From Chloroflexota bacterium (lineage in GTDB: Bacteria > Chloroflexota > Dormibacteria > CF-121): a stretch of 10,184 nucleotides of DNA. The notes under the pieces are model-generated. The model was not told the origin of the DNA, searched no databases, and saw only the letters and a program-made list of their open reading frames with translations. The DNA lies in assembly GCA_005881235.1 (NCBI GenBank), contig VBEQ01000223.1:1-10184 (forward strand), written 5' to 3'. Both the position numbers and the translations under genes were made by a program. Each line of letters begins with the position of its first letter. The first letter of the stretch is position 1. Positions 1-4,890 of this stretch are shown in pieces.

Positions 1-140
1 TCCTCCTCTCGATGCGGGGCGAGGCGAGGCGTGAGCAGCGCTTCCGCGAAGCCGATCGTCTGCGTGCCATTCTTGCGGATTGCGGTGTCGAGGTACAGGA
101 CACCCCGGCCGGGACGGAATGGTCCCTGGTCAACGCTTGA
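1..140 (+). CDS. cysS: Cysteinyl-tRNA synthetase, C-terminal fragment (partial, 5' end outside window)
   Basis: The frame ending at the TGA at 138-140 is open to the left edge and encodes 45 residues. Visible pieces are an EARREQRFREADRLRAIL stretch, then GVEVQDTPAGTEW and a short SLVNA tail. This matches the usual C-terminus of bacterial CysRS: an anticodon-recognition helix with the R-x-AR-x(3)-F-x-xADxLR pattern, followed by a G-(I/V)-x-(L/V)-x-DTPxGTxW strand. CysRS charges tRNA-Cys with cysteine in the cytoplasm. The catalytic domain, with its HIGH and KMSKS motifs, would lie to the left of the window. The stop codon touches the ATG of the next gene (TGAATG), so the two are probably cotranscribed and may be coupled by reinitiation. 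The related mycothiol enzyme MshC is a less likely alternative because this tail is typical of CysRS. Confidence 0.85.
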   Translation, partial: LLSMRGEARREQRFREADRLRAILADCGVEVQDTPAGTEWSLVNA

Positions 141-560
141 ATGGCAGCATCAGACTCGCTTCACCCCGAGCGGGAGCGCATCGCCGACGAGCGCGAACGC
201 ATCGCCAACGAGCGCGATCGCGTTGCCGATGAGCGTGATAGCGTCGCGGATCAGAGGGAGGCAGCAAGCGACACGCGCGACCTCGATCTCGATGAGAAGG
301 AACGGCGATTGGCGAACCTCGCGTCGGTGCTCGACGAGCGTGGGCGAGCCCTGCGTGAAGCAGTCCCCGACATGGTCAGGCGTCAGCAAGAGGCGATCGA
401 TCGCAGCCGGGACGTCCTCAAGCGCGCTGAGCAGCGGTTAGTGCGGGCGGAGGCATCGCTGCAGCGATCGCGCGGAGCCATGCAGCGGGATGACGCCGAG
501 ATTCAGCGGGAAGTGGCGTCGTCGGACGAGGATAAGTCAGCGGAGCGCAGCGGGACCTGA
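141..560 (+). CDS. Small charged coiled-coil protein with heptad (21-bp) tandem repeats
   Basis: 139 residues, no signal peptide or membrane segment. Residues 10-51 are six consecutive seven-residue units of the type ERERIAD / ERERIAN / ERDRVAD / ERDSVAD, degrading in units five and six. Residues 52-110 continue as Glu/Arg/Ala-rich helix (RRQQEAIDRSRDVLKRAEQR), and the tail is acidic and hydrophilic. This predicts one long, highly charged, cytoplasmic coiled coil. Comparable (R/E)-D-x-x-A-D repeats occur at the N-termini of some actinobacterial and chloroflexotal signalling proteins, but there is no catalytic or sensor domain here. The ATG directly follows the cysS stop, which supports the start through translational coupling; no strong ribosome-binding site is visible. 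Function is unknown. The reading frame is very likely real because periodicity and charge pattern persist over the whole length. Confidence 0.7.
   Translation: MAASDSLHPERERIADERERIANERDRVADERDSVADQREAASDTRDLDLDEKERRLANLASVLDERGRALREAVPDMVRRQQEAIDRSRDVLKRAEQRLVRAEASLQRSRGAMQRDDAEIQREVASSDEDKSAERSGT
168..293 (+). repeat. Six tandem 21-bp units encoding heptads
   Basis: Successive 21-base units begin at 168, 189, 210, 231, 252 and 273. The first four are clearly alike, with core GAGCG(C/G)GA(A/G/T)CGC at the start of the early units and a GCC-GA(C/T) type ending. The last two have diverged strongly. Each encodes one coiled-coil heptad of the gene at 141-560. Synonymous changes among the units suggest old duplication under protein-level selection rather than a recently expanded satellite. 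Confidence 0.65.
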
Positions 561-565
561 GACGG

Positions 566-584
566 GCCGCTTACTGCGGCTTCT
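566..584. terminator. Short GC hairpin between convergent genes (weak candidate terminator)
   Basis: GCCGC (566-570), a five-base loop TTACT, and GCGGC (576-580) form a perfect 5-bp stem in the gap between two converging genes. It is followed on the plus strand by only TTCT, so any intrinsic termination would be weak. The loop contains the TAA stop (as TTA) of the minus-strand gene ending at 571. Confidence 0.3.
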
Positions 585-885
585 GGCTGCGACTGTAGGG
601 CGAACGCTGCTCACTCGTGGTGAGCCGCGCAAGCGCCGACTCTTCGCCGAGATACTTGCTCAGGCGCTCGACGTGCTCGACGGGCACGAAGACTCGGTGG
701 CCGTCGGCATAGTCCAGTTGAAAATACTGGGCACTCGTGCCGTCGGTGGCCTCGAGCAACCGAGTTCCCACGTAACGGCTGAGGCCGTGCGTGGTGTGGA
801 GTACAAGCTCACCGGGATTGAAGGGGGAAGCGAATTTCGCTGGCAACTTCGTCAATTGTACCCGTCCTCGATCCAACCCAAACAC
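571..885 (-). CDS. Stand-alone CarD/Mfd-type RNA-polymerase-interacting domain protein
   Basis: 104 residues. Residues 22-83 read PFNPGELVLHTTHGLSRYVG, then a variable turn, YFQLDYADGHRVFVPVEHVERLSKYLG and a short ESALARL segment. This is the CarD_TRCF_RID Tudor-like fold: G-x-x-V-x-H-x-x-HG-(I/L)-x-R-(F/Y)-x-G followed by Y-x-x-L-x-YA-x-G-x-x-(V/L)-(F/Y)-VPV. In Mfd and CarD this domain binds the RNA polymerase beta subunit. The wording here is closer to the Mfd version than to CarD. Neither the Mfd translocase motor nor the CarD C-terminal helical DNA-binding domain is present; only about 20 polar residues follow. The GTG start lies 5 bp after the exporter stop, so the two genes are probably cotranscribed, although the start itself has no strong ribosome-binding site. 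It could be a transcription modulator or a remnant of a larger gene. Confidence 0.7.
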   Translation of the reverse strand: MFGLDRGRVQLTKLPAKFASPFNPGELVLHTTHGLSRYVGTRLLEATDGTSAQYFQLDYADGHRVFVPVEHVERLSKYLGEESALARLTTSEQRSPYSRSQKPQ

Positions 886-890
886 GTGAC

Positions 891-1742
891 TCAGGGGACG
901 TCGGTGGCGGCGGGCGGTGCCGCGGTCCGGGTTGCGCCGGCGCTGGCCACGATCACGAGTCCGATGGCAACGACATCACGCAGCGAAAGCTGCTGGCCGA
1001 GGAAGAGAAAGCCGGCCGCCGCGCCCACCGCCGGCTCCAAGCTCATCAGGATGCCGAAGAGTTGTCTCGACAGACGGCGCAGCGCGGCGAACTCGAGCGA
1101 GAACGGGATGGCGGATGAAAGGATGGCGACAACCAGCCCAATGCCGAGGTTGCGCACGTTGAGAAGCGCGCCTCCGGCGCCCGCGATGCCGAAGGGCACC
1201 AGCGCCAACGCGCCGACAGCGAGCGCGAACGCCAGGCCGTCTCCACCGGGAACCAGCCGCCCCACCCGTTGGCTGATGACGATATAGGAGGCCCAGCCCG
1301 CGGCTGCCCCCAGCGCGAAGAGCAGGCCGAGCGTCGTTACCGCGCCGCCGCTGAACGAAAGCAGCGCCACGCCGGCGGCGGCCATCGCCGCCCAGGCGAG
1401 GTCGAGTGGCCGGCGCGAACCAGCGATCGCGACGCCCAGGGGCCCGACGAACTCGACCGTGACCGCCACCCCGAGCGGGATGCGCGCGATCGCCTCGTAG
1501 AAGCACAGGTTCATCCCCGCGACGATCAGGCCGAAAAGCACGATCGCCCGCCACTGCCGGGCGTCGAATCGAGGCCATCGCGGGCGCGCGATCGCCAGCA
1601 GGATGCCGGCCCCGAACGCGACCCGCACGAACACCGTGCCGGCCGGACCAAGAAAGGCGAACAGGTGCCGGGCGACGGTCGCCCCCACCTGGACCGACGC
1701 GATCGCGCCGAGGGCGTAGGCGATGCCCCGAGACGGCCTCAC
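891..1742 (-). CDS. EamA/RhtA-type drug/metabolite exporter (10-TM permease)
   Basis: About 283 residues from the GTG at 1742. The frame is open to 2012, but the upstream part is basic, Cys/Pro-rich and unlike a protein, so I place the start just before RPSRGIAYALGAIASVQVGA. Roughly ten hydrophobic segments form two EamA repeats. The first contains FVRVAFGAGILLAI and LVPxG-type loops, with FYEAIARIPLGVAVTVEFVGPLGVA in its second half. The second contains SSAIPFSLEFAALRRLS and LEPAVGAAAGFLFLGQ. The AIARIPLGVAVTVEFVGPL and LEPAVGAxxGFLFLGQ segments resemble RhtA-like threonine/homoserine exporters of the inner membrane, but the substrate cannot be fixed from sequence. Length is normal for the family. 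It precedes the RID-domain gene by 5 bp and diverges from the LuxR-type gene at 1876. No strong ribosome-binding site is seen before the GTG. Confidence 0.88.
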   Translation of the reverse strand: MRPSRGIAYALGAIASVQVGATVARHLFAFLGPAGTVFVRVAFGAGILLAIARPRWPRFDARQWRAIVLFGLIVAGMNLCFYEAIARIPLGVAVTVEFVGPLGVAIAGSRRPLDLAWAAMAAAGVALLSFSGGAVTTLGLLFALGAAAGWASYIVISQRVGRLVPGGDGLAFALAVGALALVPFGIAGAGGALLNVRNLGIGLVVAILSSAIPFSLEFAALRRLSRQLFGILMSLEPAVGAAAGFLFLGQQLSLRDVVAIGLVIVASAGATRTAAPPAATDVP

Positions 1743-1875
1743 CTCACGGGCTGTTGCGCCGGCACAATAGGTATTCCTGCCGATGCAGCGACGACGAGCG
1801 ACTGCGACGCTGTGTGAGGAACGGAAGAATAGGCCCTCGTACCGGGTGCAAGGCAGGGGGTGGCATTTTTTGGCC
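1743..1875. promoter_or_regulatory. Divergent intergenic region between exporter and first LuxR-type gene
   Basis: These 133 bp separate two divergent genes and should carry both promoters. On the minus strand, TATTGT (1769-1764) is a possible -10 for the exporter, with no good -35. On the plus strand, a purine run (GGCAGGGGG, about 1852-1860) is a likely ribosome-binding site for the regulator. A near-palindrome, TTGCGCCGGCACAA (1754-1767), overlaps the proposed -10 and could be an operator, but it is imperfect. None of these is strong evidence by itself. Confidence 0.4.
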
Positions 1876-2142
1876 ATGGGGCATGACGGCGGGGCGTCGC
1901 CGCCGGGTGTCGACCTGGCGGAAGGCGGGGCGTCTGGACCGGCCGGCCTCGAGCACTTGACGCCGCGACAGATCGAGGTGTTGCGGCTGGTGGCGAGGGG
2001 AATGACCAACAACGAGATCGCCGAGGCGCTCTTTCTCAGCCGCCGAACGGTCCACGCGCATTTGCGCTCGATTTTTCATAAGCTCGGCGTCGGGCACCGA
2101 AGCGCCGCGACTCGCTACGCCATCCAGCACGGATTGCTCTGA
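1876..2142 (+). CDS. Short GerE/LuxR-type helix-turn-helix regulator (copy 1)
   Basis: 88 residues from ATG 1876. The C-terminal 62 residues are a complete LuxR/GerE DNA-binding domain: LTPRQIEVLRLVARG, the helix-turn-helix NNEIAEALFLSRRTVHAHL, and RSIFHKLGVGHRSAATRYAI. The preceding 25 residues are Gly/Pro-rich linker with no receiver or autoinducer domain, so input must come from a partner or from expression level. TTG 1870 is an equally good start, since the GGCAGGGGG run ends nine bases before it. A longer version from ATG 1783 would add about 31 basic residues that look like non-coding sequence. It converges on the MEDS gene with no gap: the two stops form TGATCA at 2140-2145. It is about 58% identical (36/62) to the regulator at 2967-3179, so the two are paralogues. 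Confidence 0.82.
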   Translation: MGHDGGASPPGVDLAEGGASGPAGLEHLTPRQIEVLRLVARGMTNNEIAEALFLSRRTVHAHLRSIFHKLGVGHRSAATRYAIQHGLL

Positions 2143-2886
2143 TCAGCTCAGGAAGTAGCCGAGTTCGTAGGCGAAGGTGTCGTGGTGGAGCTTGAGGCAC
2201 TCGATGATGGTCTGGCCGTCGAACTCGCGAACGTCATAGGCACAGAGGATCACCATCGGAAACCGTTTGGCCAGTGCACCGCATTGGTGCTCGAAGCTCA
2301 AAAAGGCCGGAACCGATTGGACCGCCGCCAATCCCGCGACCGGCTCACCTAGAAAGCGAAATGGTCCGGGCCGCTGCCGGGTGATATCGATGAAAATACC
2401 TTCGAGGAGCGAAATGAATTGTTCGGGCGACACGGGCGGAACAGTCAACATGCGCAGCTGACCGCTGCGCTCCGCCGCCGCGACGTCGACGCTCTCGCGT
2501 CGAAGGGCCTGGAGGTAATGCTCTCGGGCTTCGGGCAGCGCGAATAGGACGCTGGCCTGACCGGACTGGATGCCGTCACGCAGAAACGGAAGACCCAGGC
2601 GAAGGCGGCCGGCGTCGCTGCTGTAGAAACTCCCCAGATGACTCCCGAGGCCGATGAACATATTTTCCAGCGAGATCGCGCGCGGCAGGCCCGTCGTCGT
2701 CCGCGAGGGGCCACCTTGCTCAGGTCCCATGAAGCGCAGCAGGTCCTCCTCCTTGAAGCGGCGTGCTCGCCGCCGCCCCACGCGGCTGGCCGGCAAGAGT
2801 CCAGAATCGGCCCACCGGCGTAACGACGCCTCGCTCGCCCGGAGGAACCGGGCCGCCTCGCGCGTGGTGAGCAATTTATCGCTCAA
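2143..2886 (-). CDS. MerR-type HTH plus MEDS (DcmR-like) sensory domain regulator
   Basis: 247 residues. Residues 5-53 are a winged-helix HTH of the MerR/excisionase type: LLTTREAARFLRASEASLRRW, GLLPASRVGRRRARRFKEEDL. Residues 75-245 fit the MEDS domain (methanogen/methylotroph DcmR sensory domain). It opens with a GSHLGSFYSSD segment where relatives have a (D/E)H-x-C-x-(F/Y)Y motif, has LRDGIQSGQASVLFALPE in the middle, and ends with ILCAYD and CLKLHHDTF. DcmR itself represses dichloromethane dehalogenase; MEDS is thought to sense small ligands, unknown here. The usual Cys in the first motif is Leu/Gly here. Start is TTG 2886, because the HTH begins five residues in and no ATG or GTG fits. 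The inverted repeat just upstream is a natural operator for this protein. It is divergent from LuxR copy 2 and abuts LuxR copy 1 tail to tail. Confidence 0.85.
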   Translation of the reverse strand: MSDKLLTTREAARFLRASEASLRRWADSGLLPASRVGRRRARRFKEEDLLRFMGPEQGGPSRTTTGLPRAISLENMFIGLGSHLGSFYSSDAGRLRLGLPFLRDGIQSGQASVLFALPEAREHYLQALRRESVDVAAAERSGQLRMLTVPPVSPEQFISLLEGIFIDITRQRPGPFRFLGEPVAGLAAVQSVPAFLSFEHQCGALAKRFPMVILCAYDVREFDGQTIIECLKLHHDTFAYELGYFLS

Positions 2887-2966
2887 TGCGCTCTATATGA
2901 CTGTTATGATGAGCAATAACAGTCGGGTGTTACACACAATCTCACATTATCCAGCGGTCCGCAATA
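2887..2966. promoter_or_regulatory. AT-rich divergent promoter region of the MEDS/LuxR cluster
   Basis: This 80-bp gap between the TTG of the MEDS regulator and the GTG of the second LuxR-type gene is clearly richer in A and T than its surroundings. It must hold both promoters. Possible -10 elements are TATAGA reading leftward (2897-2892) and CATTAT reading rightward (2945-2950). I could not pair either confidently with a -35. The dyad operator lies between them, so one bound protein could control both directions. Confidence 0.5.
2899..2924. promoter_or_regulatory. Perfect inverted repeat, probable operator
   Basis: GACTGTTAT (2899-2907) and ATAACAGTC (2916-2924) are exact reverse complements with an 8-bp spacer, 26 bp in all. 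A third half-site, TGTTA (2928-2932), pairs with TAACA (2917-2921) to give a second, overlapping dyad. The position between divergent regulator genes, and a length typical of MerR-family sites, suggest autoregulation by the MEDS protein. A LuxR-type dimer is the alternative reader. No U-tract follows, so it is not a terminator. Confidence 0.65.
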
Positions 2967-3179
2967 GTGGCTAGGCGGTCCAGGACAGATGGCCTGACCA
3001 ACCGCGAGGTCGAGATCCTGCGACGCGTGACGAGCGGCCTTACCAACCGGCAGTTAGCCGAAGAGCTCGGGATCAGCACCCGGACCATCGACGCGCACCT
3101 TCGGTCCGTCTATGCCAAGTTGGGCGTCAAGTCACGAAGCGCCGCGACCCGGTATGCGATCGAGCACCACCTCGTCTGA
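2967..3179 (+). CDS. Short GerE/LuxR-type helix-turn-helix regulator (copy 2)
   Basis: 70 residues, almost entirely one DNA-binding domain: LTNREVEILRRVTSGLTNRQ, LAEELGISTRTIDAHLRSVY, then AKLGVKSRSAATRYAIEHH. There is no sensory or receiver domain. The start is GTG 2967 (MARRSRTDGL), the only usable start before the domain; its ribosome-binding site is weak. The final segment SRSAATRYAIEH is nearly the same as in copy 1 at both protein and DNA level, which indicates duplication. The gene is divergent from the MEDS regulator and probably shares its operator. It converges on the coiled-coil gene ending at 3183 with a 3-bp gap. Single-domain LuxR proteins usually act as dimers on promoter dyads; target genes are unknown. 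Confidence 0.82.
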   Translation: MARRSRTDGLTNREVEILRRVTSGLTNRQLAEELGISTRTIDAHLRSVYAKLGVKSRSAATRYAIEHHLV

Positions 3180-3182
3180 CGT

Positions 3183-3482
3183 TCAGGCGGCTTTCTTTCG
3201 CTTTCGCGCAGCGGAGGGCTTACGGGCAACCGTCGAACGTGGCCGCCGCTTGCCGGACGTAACTTTCGGCATGGGCTCGGGCGTTTCGGCGGGTGCGACT
3301 GAGCGCTCGCGCTCGACCTGCTCGAGACCCGTCCTGAGTTTCTTCAGTCCAGCCTGGAGATCGTCAACCCGCTGACGGAGGATGCCCGCACCGCGGGTTT
3401 TCGCGCCCCGAAACCATTTTTCCAGGCTGGCGTCAGCCTGGCGGAGCATCGCCTCCATCTGGTCACGCTGAGAGCGGGGCAT
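3183..3482 (-). CDS. Hypothetical coiled-coil protein with Lys/Arg-rich C-terminal tail
   Basis: 99 residues starting MPRSQRDQMEAMLRQADASL. Residues 5-60 predict an amphipathic helix or coiled coil, containing ASLEKWFRG and a second run RQRVDDLQAGLKKLRTGLEQ. Residues 61-72 are a Pro/Glu/Ala linker, and 73-99 are strongly basic (KRRPRST, ARKPSAARKRKKAA). The design, helical oligomerisation segment plus basic Ala/Lys tail, is common in proteins that bind nucleic acid or polyanions and in some granule-associated proteins. I do not recognise a family. ATG 3482 is used; a GGAAGG purine run lies somewhat far (about 13 bases) upstream. It reads in the same direction as the VOC gene 77 bp upstream. 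Confidence 0.6.
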   Translation of the reverse strand: MPRSQRDQMEAMLRQADASLEKWFRGAKTRGAGILRQRVDDLQAGLKKLRTGLEQVERERSVAPAETPEPMPKVTSGKRRPRSTVARKPSAARKRKKAA

Positions 3483-3559
3483 ACCGCTTGAAACGGTCCT
3501 TCCGGCGCGACCTTGCGACTAATTCCTCCTCCGCTCGCGCGGGAGGGTAGGATGGGCGT
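3483..3559 (-). terminator. Intergenic gap with a bulged GC hairpin
   Basis: CCTCCGC (3528-3534) can pair with GCGGGAGG (3539-3546) with one bulged base and a four-base loop, just past the stop of the VOC gene reading leftward. No run of T follows on the minus strand, so it is a weak terminator candidate at best. It may separate the VOC gene from the coiled-coil gene. Confidence 0.25.
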
Positions 3560-4018
3560 TCAAAGCCGAAGCGGGCGAGGCCGAGCGAAGACGGCCGCAG
3601 GGTCATCCTTCCAGACGGCCGGCTGGACATCGATGTACAGCTCGATCTCATTGCCGTCCGGATCCTCGATGTAGAGGCTGTGGGTGATCGTGTGATCCGC
3701 GGTCCCGACGAGGCGGGCACCTGCCGCCACCAGCTGGTCTCTCGCCTCCCGCAGCTCTACGTCGGTATCGCCGATCTTGAGCCCGAAGTGATACATCCCG
3801 ACCCGGCGGCCCGTCGGGATCGGCGTTGCGTCCTCCCCCACCTCGATCAACAGCAGCTCGTGGTGCGTGCGCCCGGACGAGAAGGCGGCGGCCGGAAACC
3901 CGATCTCCTCGCCCGGGATCGAGATCTCCGTCCAGCCCAGCAGGTCGCGATAGAACCGCCTCGAGCGTTCCAGATTCCGAACGTAGAGGACGAGGTGCCC
4001 GAGCTCCTTGACGTGCAC
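3560..4018 (-). CDS. VOC-superfamily (glyoxalase/dioxygenase-fold) protein
   Basis: About 152 residues from GTG 4018. Two beta-alpha-beta-beta-beta modules are visible: ELGHLVLYVRNLERSRRFYR with DLLGW, and later GMYHFGLKIGDTDVELREAR with the closing DPDGNEIELYID. Candidate metal ligands of the vicinal-oxygen-chelate fold are His8, the Glu of HHELLLIEV, the His of MYHFGL and the last Glu of GNEIELY. Such proteins include glyoxalase I, extradiol dioxygenases, fosfomycin-resistance enzymes and methylmalonyl-CoA epimerase. The ring-cleavage dioxygenase or glyoxalase-like subgroup seems likeliest, but the substrate is unknown. The frame stays open upstream to 4240, but that part overlaps the thioesterase and is only its shadow. 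Start codons of the two divergent genes are 18 bp apart. Confidence 0.85.
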   Translation of the reverse strand: MHVKELGHLVLYVRNLERSRRFYRDLLGWTEISIPGEEIGFPAAAFSSGRTHHELLLIEVGEDATPIPTGRRVGMYHFGLKIGDTDVELREARDQLVAAGARLVGTADHTITHSLYIEDPDGNEIELYIDVQPAVWKDDPAAVFARPRPLRL

Positions 4019-4036
4019 GACCTTCAGAATAGTCGG

Positions 4037-4483
4037 GTGGTTGACCCGCTGGTATTCACGGTGCGCTGGCCCGTGCGCGGGTACGAGCTGGACAGCCGAG
4101 GCCACGTCAATAACGTGGTCTACCTCAGCTGGGCCGAGGAAGTCGCCACAGCCCACGCTGAGGCCGCGGGCTACGGTCGGGACTGGTCGGCCAGTCGAGG
4201 CGGTGGCTGGGTCATCCGGCACACCGACATCACCTATCACCAGCCGGCGGTGTATGGGGATGAGGTGGAGCTGACCGTCAAGGTCGAGCTCGTCAAGGGC
4301 GCCCGCGGCGTGAGGCGGACATCCATCCGCCGCGTTGCCGATGGCCTGCTGCTGGCCGAAGTCCTGACCGAGTGGGTCTGGGTGCGCCTGAGCGACGGCC
4401 GCCCGACGGCGGCACCCCGCGAGTTGGTGGAACTGGCGGCCGCGGTTACCGAGGCGACACTGGCGAAGCGCCGAGCGCGCTGA
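4037..4483 (+). CDS. Hotdog-fold acyl-CoA thioesterase (YbgC/FatB-like, 4HBT family)
   Basis: About 148 residues from GTG 4037. FTVRWPVRGYELDSRGHVNNVVYLSWAEE at the N-terminus is the family signature: an Asp (D19) before GHVNNxxY on the active-site strand, followed by the long hotdog helix. Later strands read VIRHTDITYHQPAVYGDEVEL and GVRRTSIRRV. These enzymes hydrolyse acyl- or hydroxybenzoyl-CoA thioesters in the cytoplasm as dimers or tetramers. Length is typical of the family. Start choice rests on the domain boundary, since no good ribosome-binding site precedes it. The benzoate-CoA-ligase-type gene at the window end hints at aromatic acyl-CoA metabolism, but they are 5 kb apart and unlinked. 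The 3' end overlaps the convergent thioredoxin gene by 38 bp. Confidence 0.85.
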   Translation: MVDPLVFTVRWPVRGYELDSRGHVNNVVYLSWAEEVATAHAEAAGYGRDWSASRGGGWVIRHTDITYHQPAVYGDEVELTVKVELVKGARGVRRTSIRRVADGLLLAEVLTEWVWVRLSDGRPTAAPRELVELAAAVTEATLAKRRAR

Positions 4484-4889
4484 GTTGCGCGCTCAGTTGC
4501 TCGGCCGGCGCGAAACCGTGATTGAAGGATCGGACTCGCCCATCACCGGCTAACAGCGCCGTGGAGGGTGCGGTCAGGACCCTGAAGGCGGCCGCGGCGG
4601 CCGGCTGGCGCGAGAGATCGACCCGCAAGACGCGAAGCGCCGAGCCGTAGGTGGACTGGACGGTCTCGACTGCCGGATGCTGCGCGGTCCGGCAAACCGT
4701 GCAACTCGGGGTCGAAAAGACAACGAGTGATGGGCGGCCATCGGGCGTGGTCCCAAGAGCCGTCCAGAGGCCCTCGGCCGGTCTGATCCGCAAGCCGGCC
4801 ACCCCGCGCCCCAACCACCAGCGCGCGAGGATCACCGTCGCGGCAACGGCGACGGTGACGACTGCCAGGACGAGCGCGCGCTCGACCAT
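4446..4889 (-). CDS. Membrane-anchored thioredoxin-like protein
   Basis: 147 residues. Residues 4-26 are a hydrophobic N-terminal anchor (LVLAVVTVAVAATVILARWW). The thioredoxin fold follows: PSLVVFSTPSCTVCRTAQHP contains the CxxC active site (C63, C66), then LRVLRVDLSRQP and the cis-proline loop LTAPSTALL. The TPSCTVC redox centre differs from the classic WCGPC, so this is more likely a thiol-disulfide exchanger of the cell envelope than a housekeeping thioredoxin. The catalytic domain would face outside if the anchor behaves as an uncleaved signal sequence. Its ATG follows the DUF4395 stop after a single base (TGA-G-ATG), so translation is coupled. The 3' end overlaps the thioesterase gene. 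Confidence 0.88.
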   Translation of the reverse strand: MVERALVLAVVTVAVAATVILARWWLGRGVAGLRIRPAEGLWTALGTTPDGRPSLVVFSTPSCTVCRTAQHPAVETVQSTYGSALRVLRVDLSRQPAAAAAFRVLTAPSTALLAGDGRVRSFNHGFAPAEQLSAQLSALGASPVSPR

Positions 4890-4890
4890 C

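Noticed and set aside
490..1287. Long plus-strand open frame of 265 codons
   Set aside because: It is antisense to the RID-domain and exporter genes, which have clear family motifs. Its product is low-complexity Ala/Arg/Pro/Thr, typical of shadow frames in GC-rich DNA.
1269..1817. Plus-strand open frame of 182 codons, Arg/Asp/Gly-rich
   Set aside because: Antisense to the exporter coding region; composition reflects complementary codons and no domain is visible.
1743..2012. Upstream extension of the exporter frame
   Set aside because: The added residues are basic and Cys/Pro-rich with no membrane segments, and they run antisense to the LuxR-type coding region. The GTG at 1742 gives normal family length.
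2899..2924. Dyad read as an intrinsic terminator
   Set aside because: The arms are AT-rich, no U-tract follows in either direction, and it lies between two divergent starts, where no transcript should end.
3520..3534. Strong Shine-Dalgarno-like GGAGGAGG on the minus strand
   Set aside because: No ATG, GTG or TTG lies at a usable distance downstream of it, so it does not mark a gene; it is part of the GC hairpin region.
4008..4030. TTGACG and CAGAAT as a promoter for the thioesterase
   Set aside because: The spacer is only 11 bp, too short for a sigma70-type promoter.
4019..4240. Upstream extension of the VOC frame
   Set aside because: It is antisense to the conserved GHVNN region of the thioesterase, and the VOC domain begins only at about 4010.
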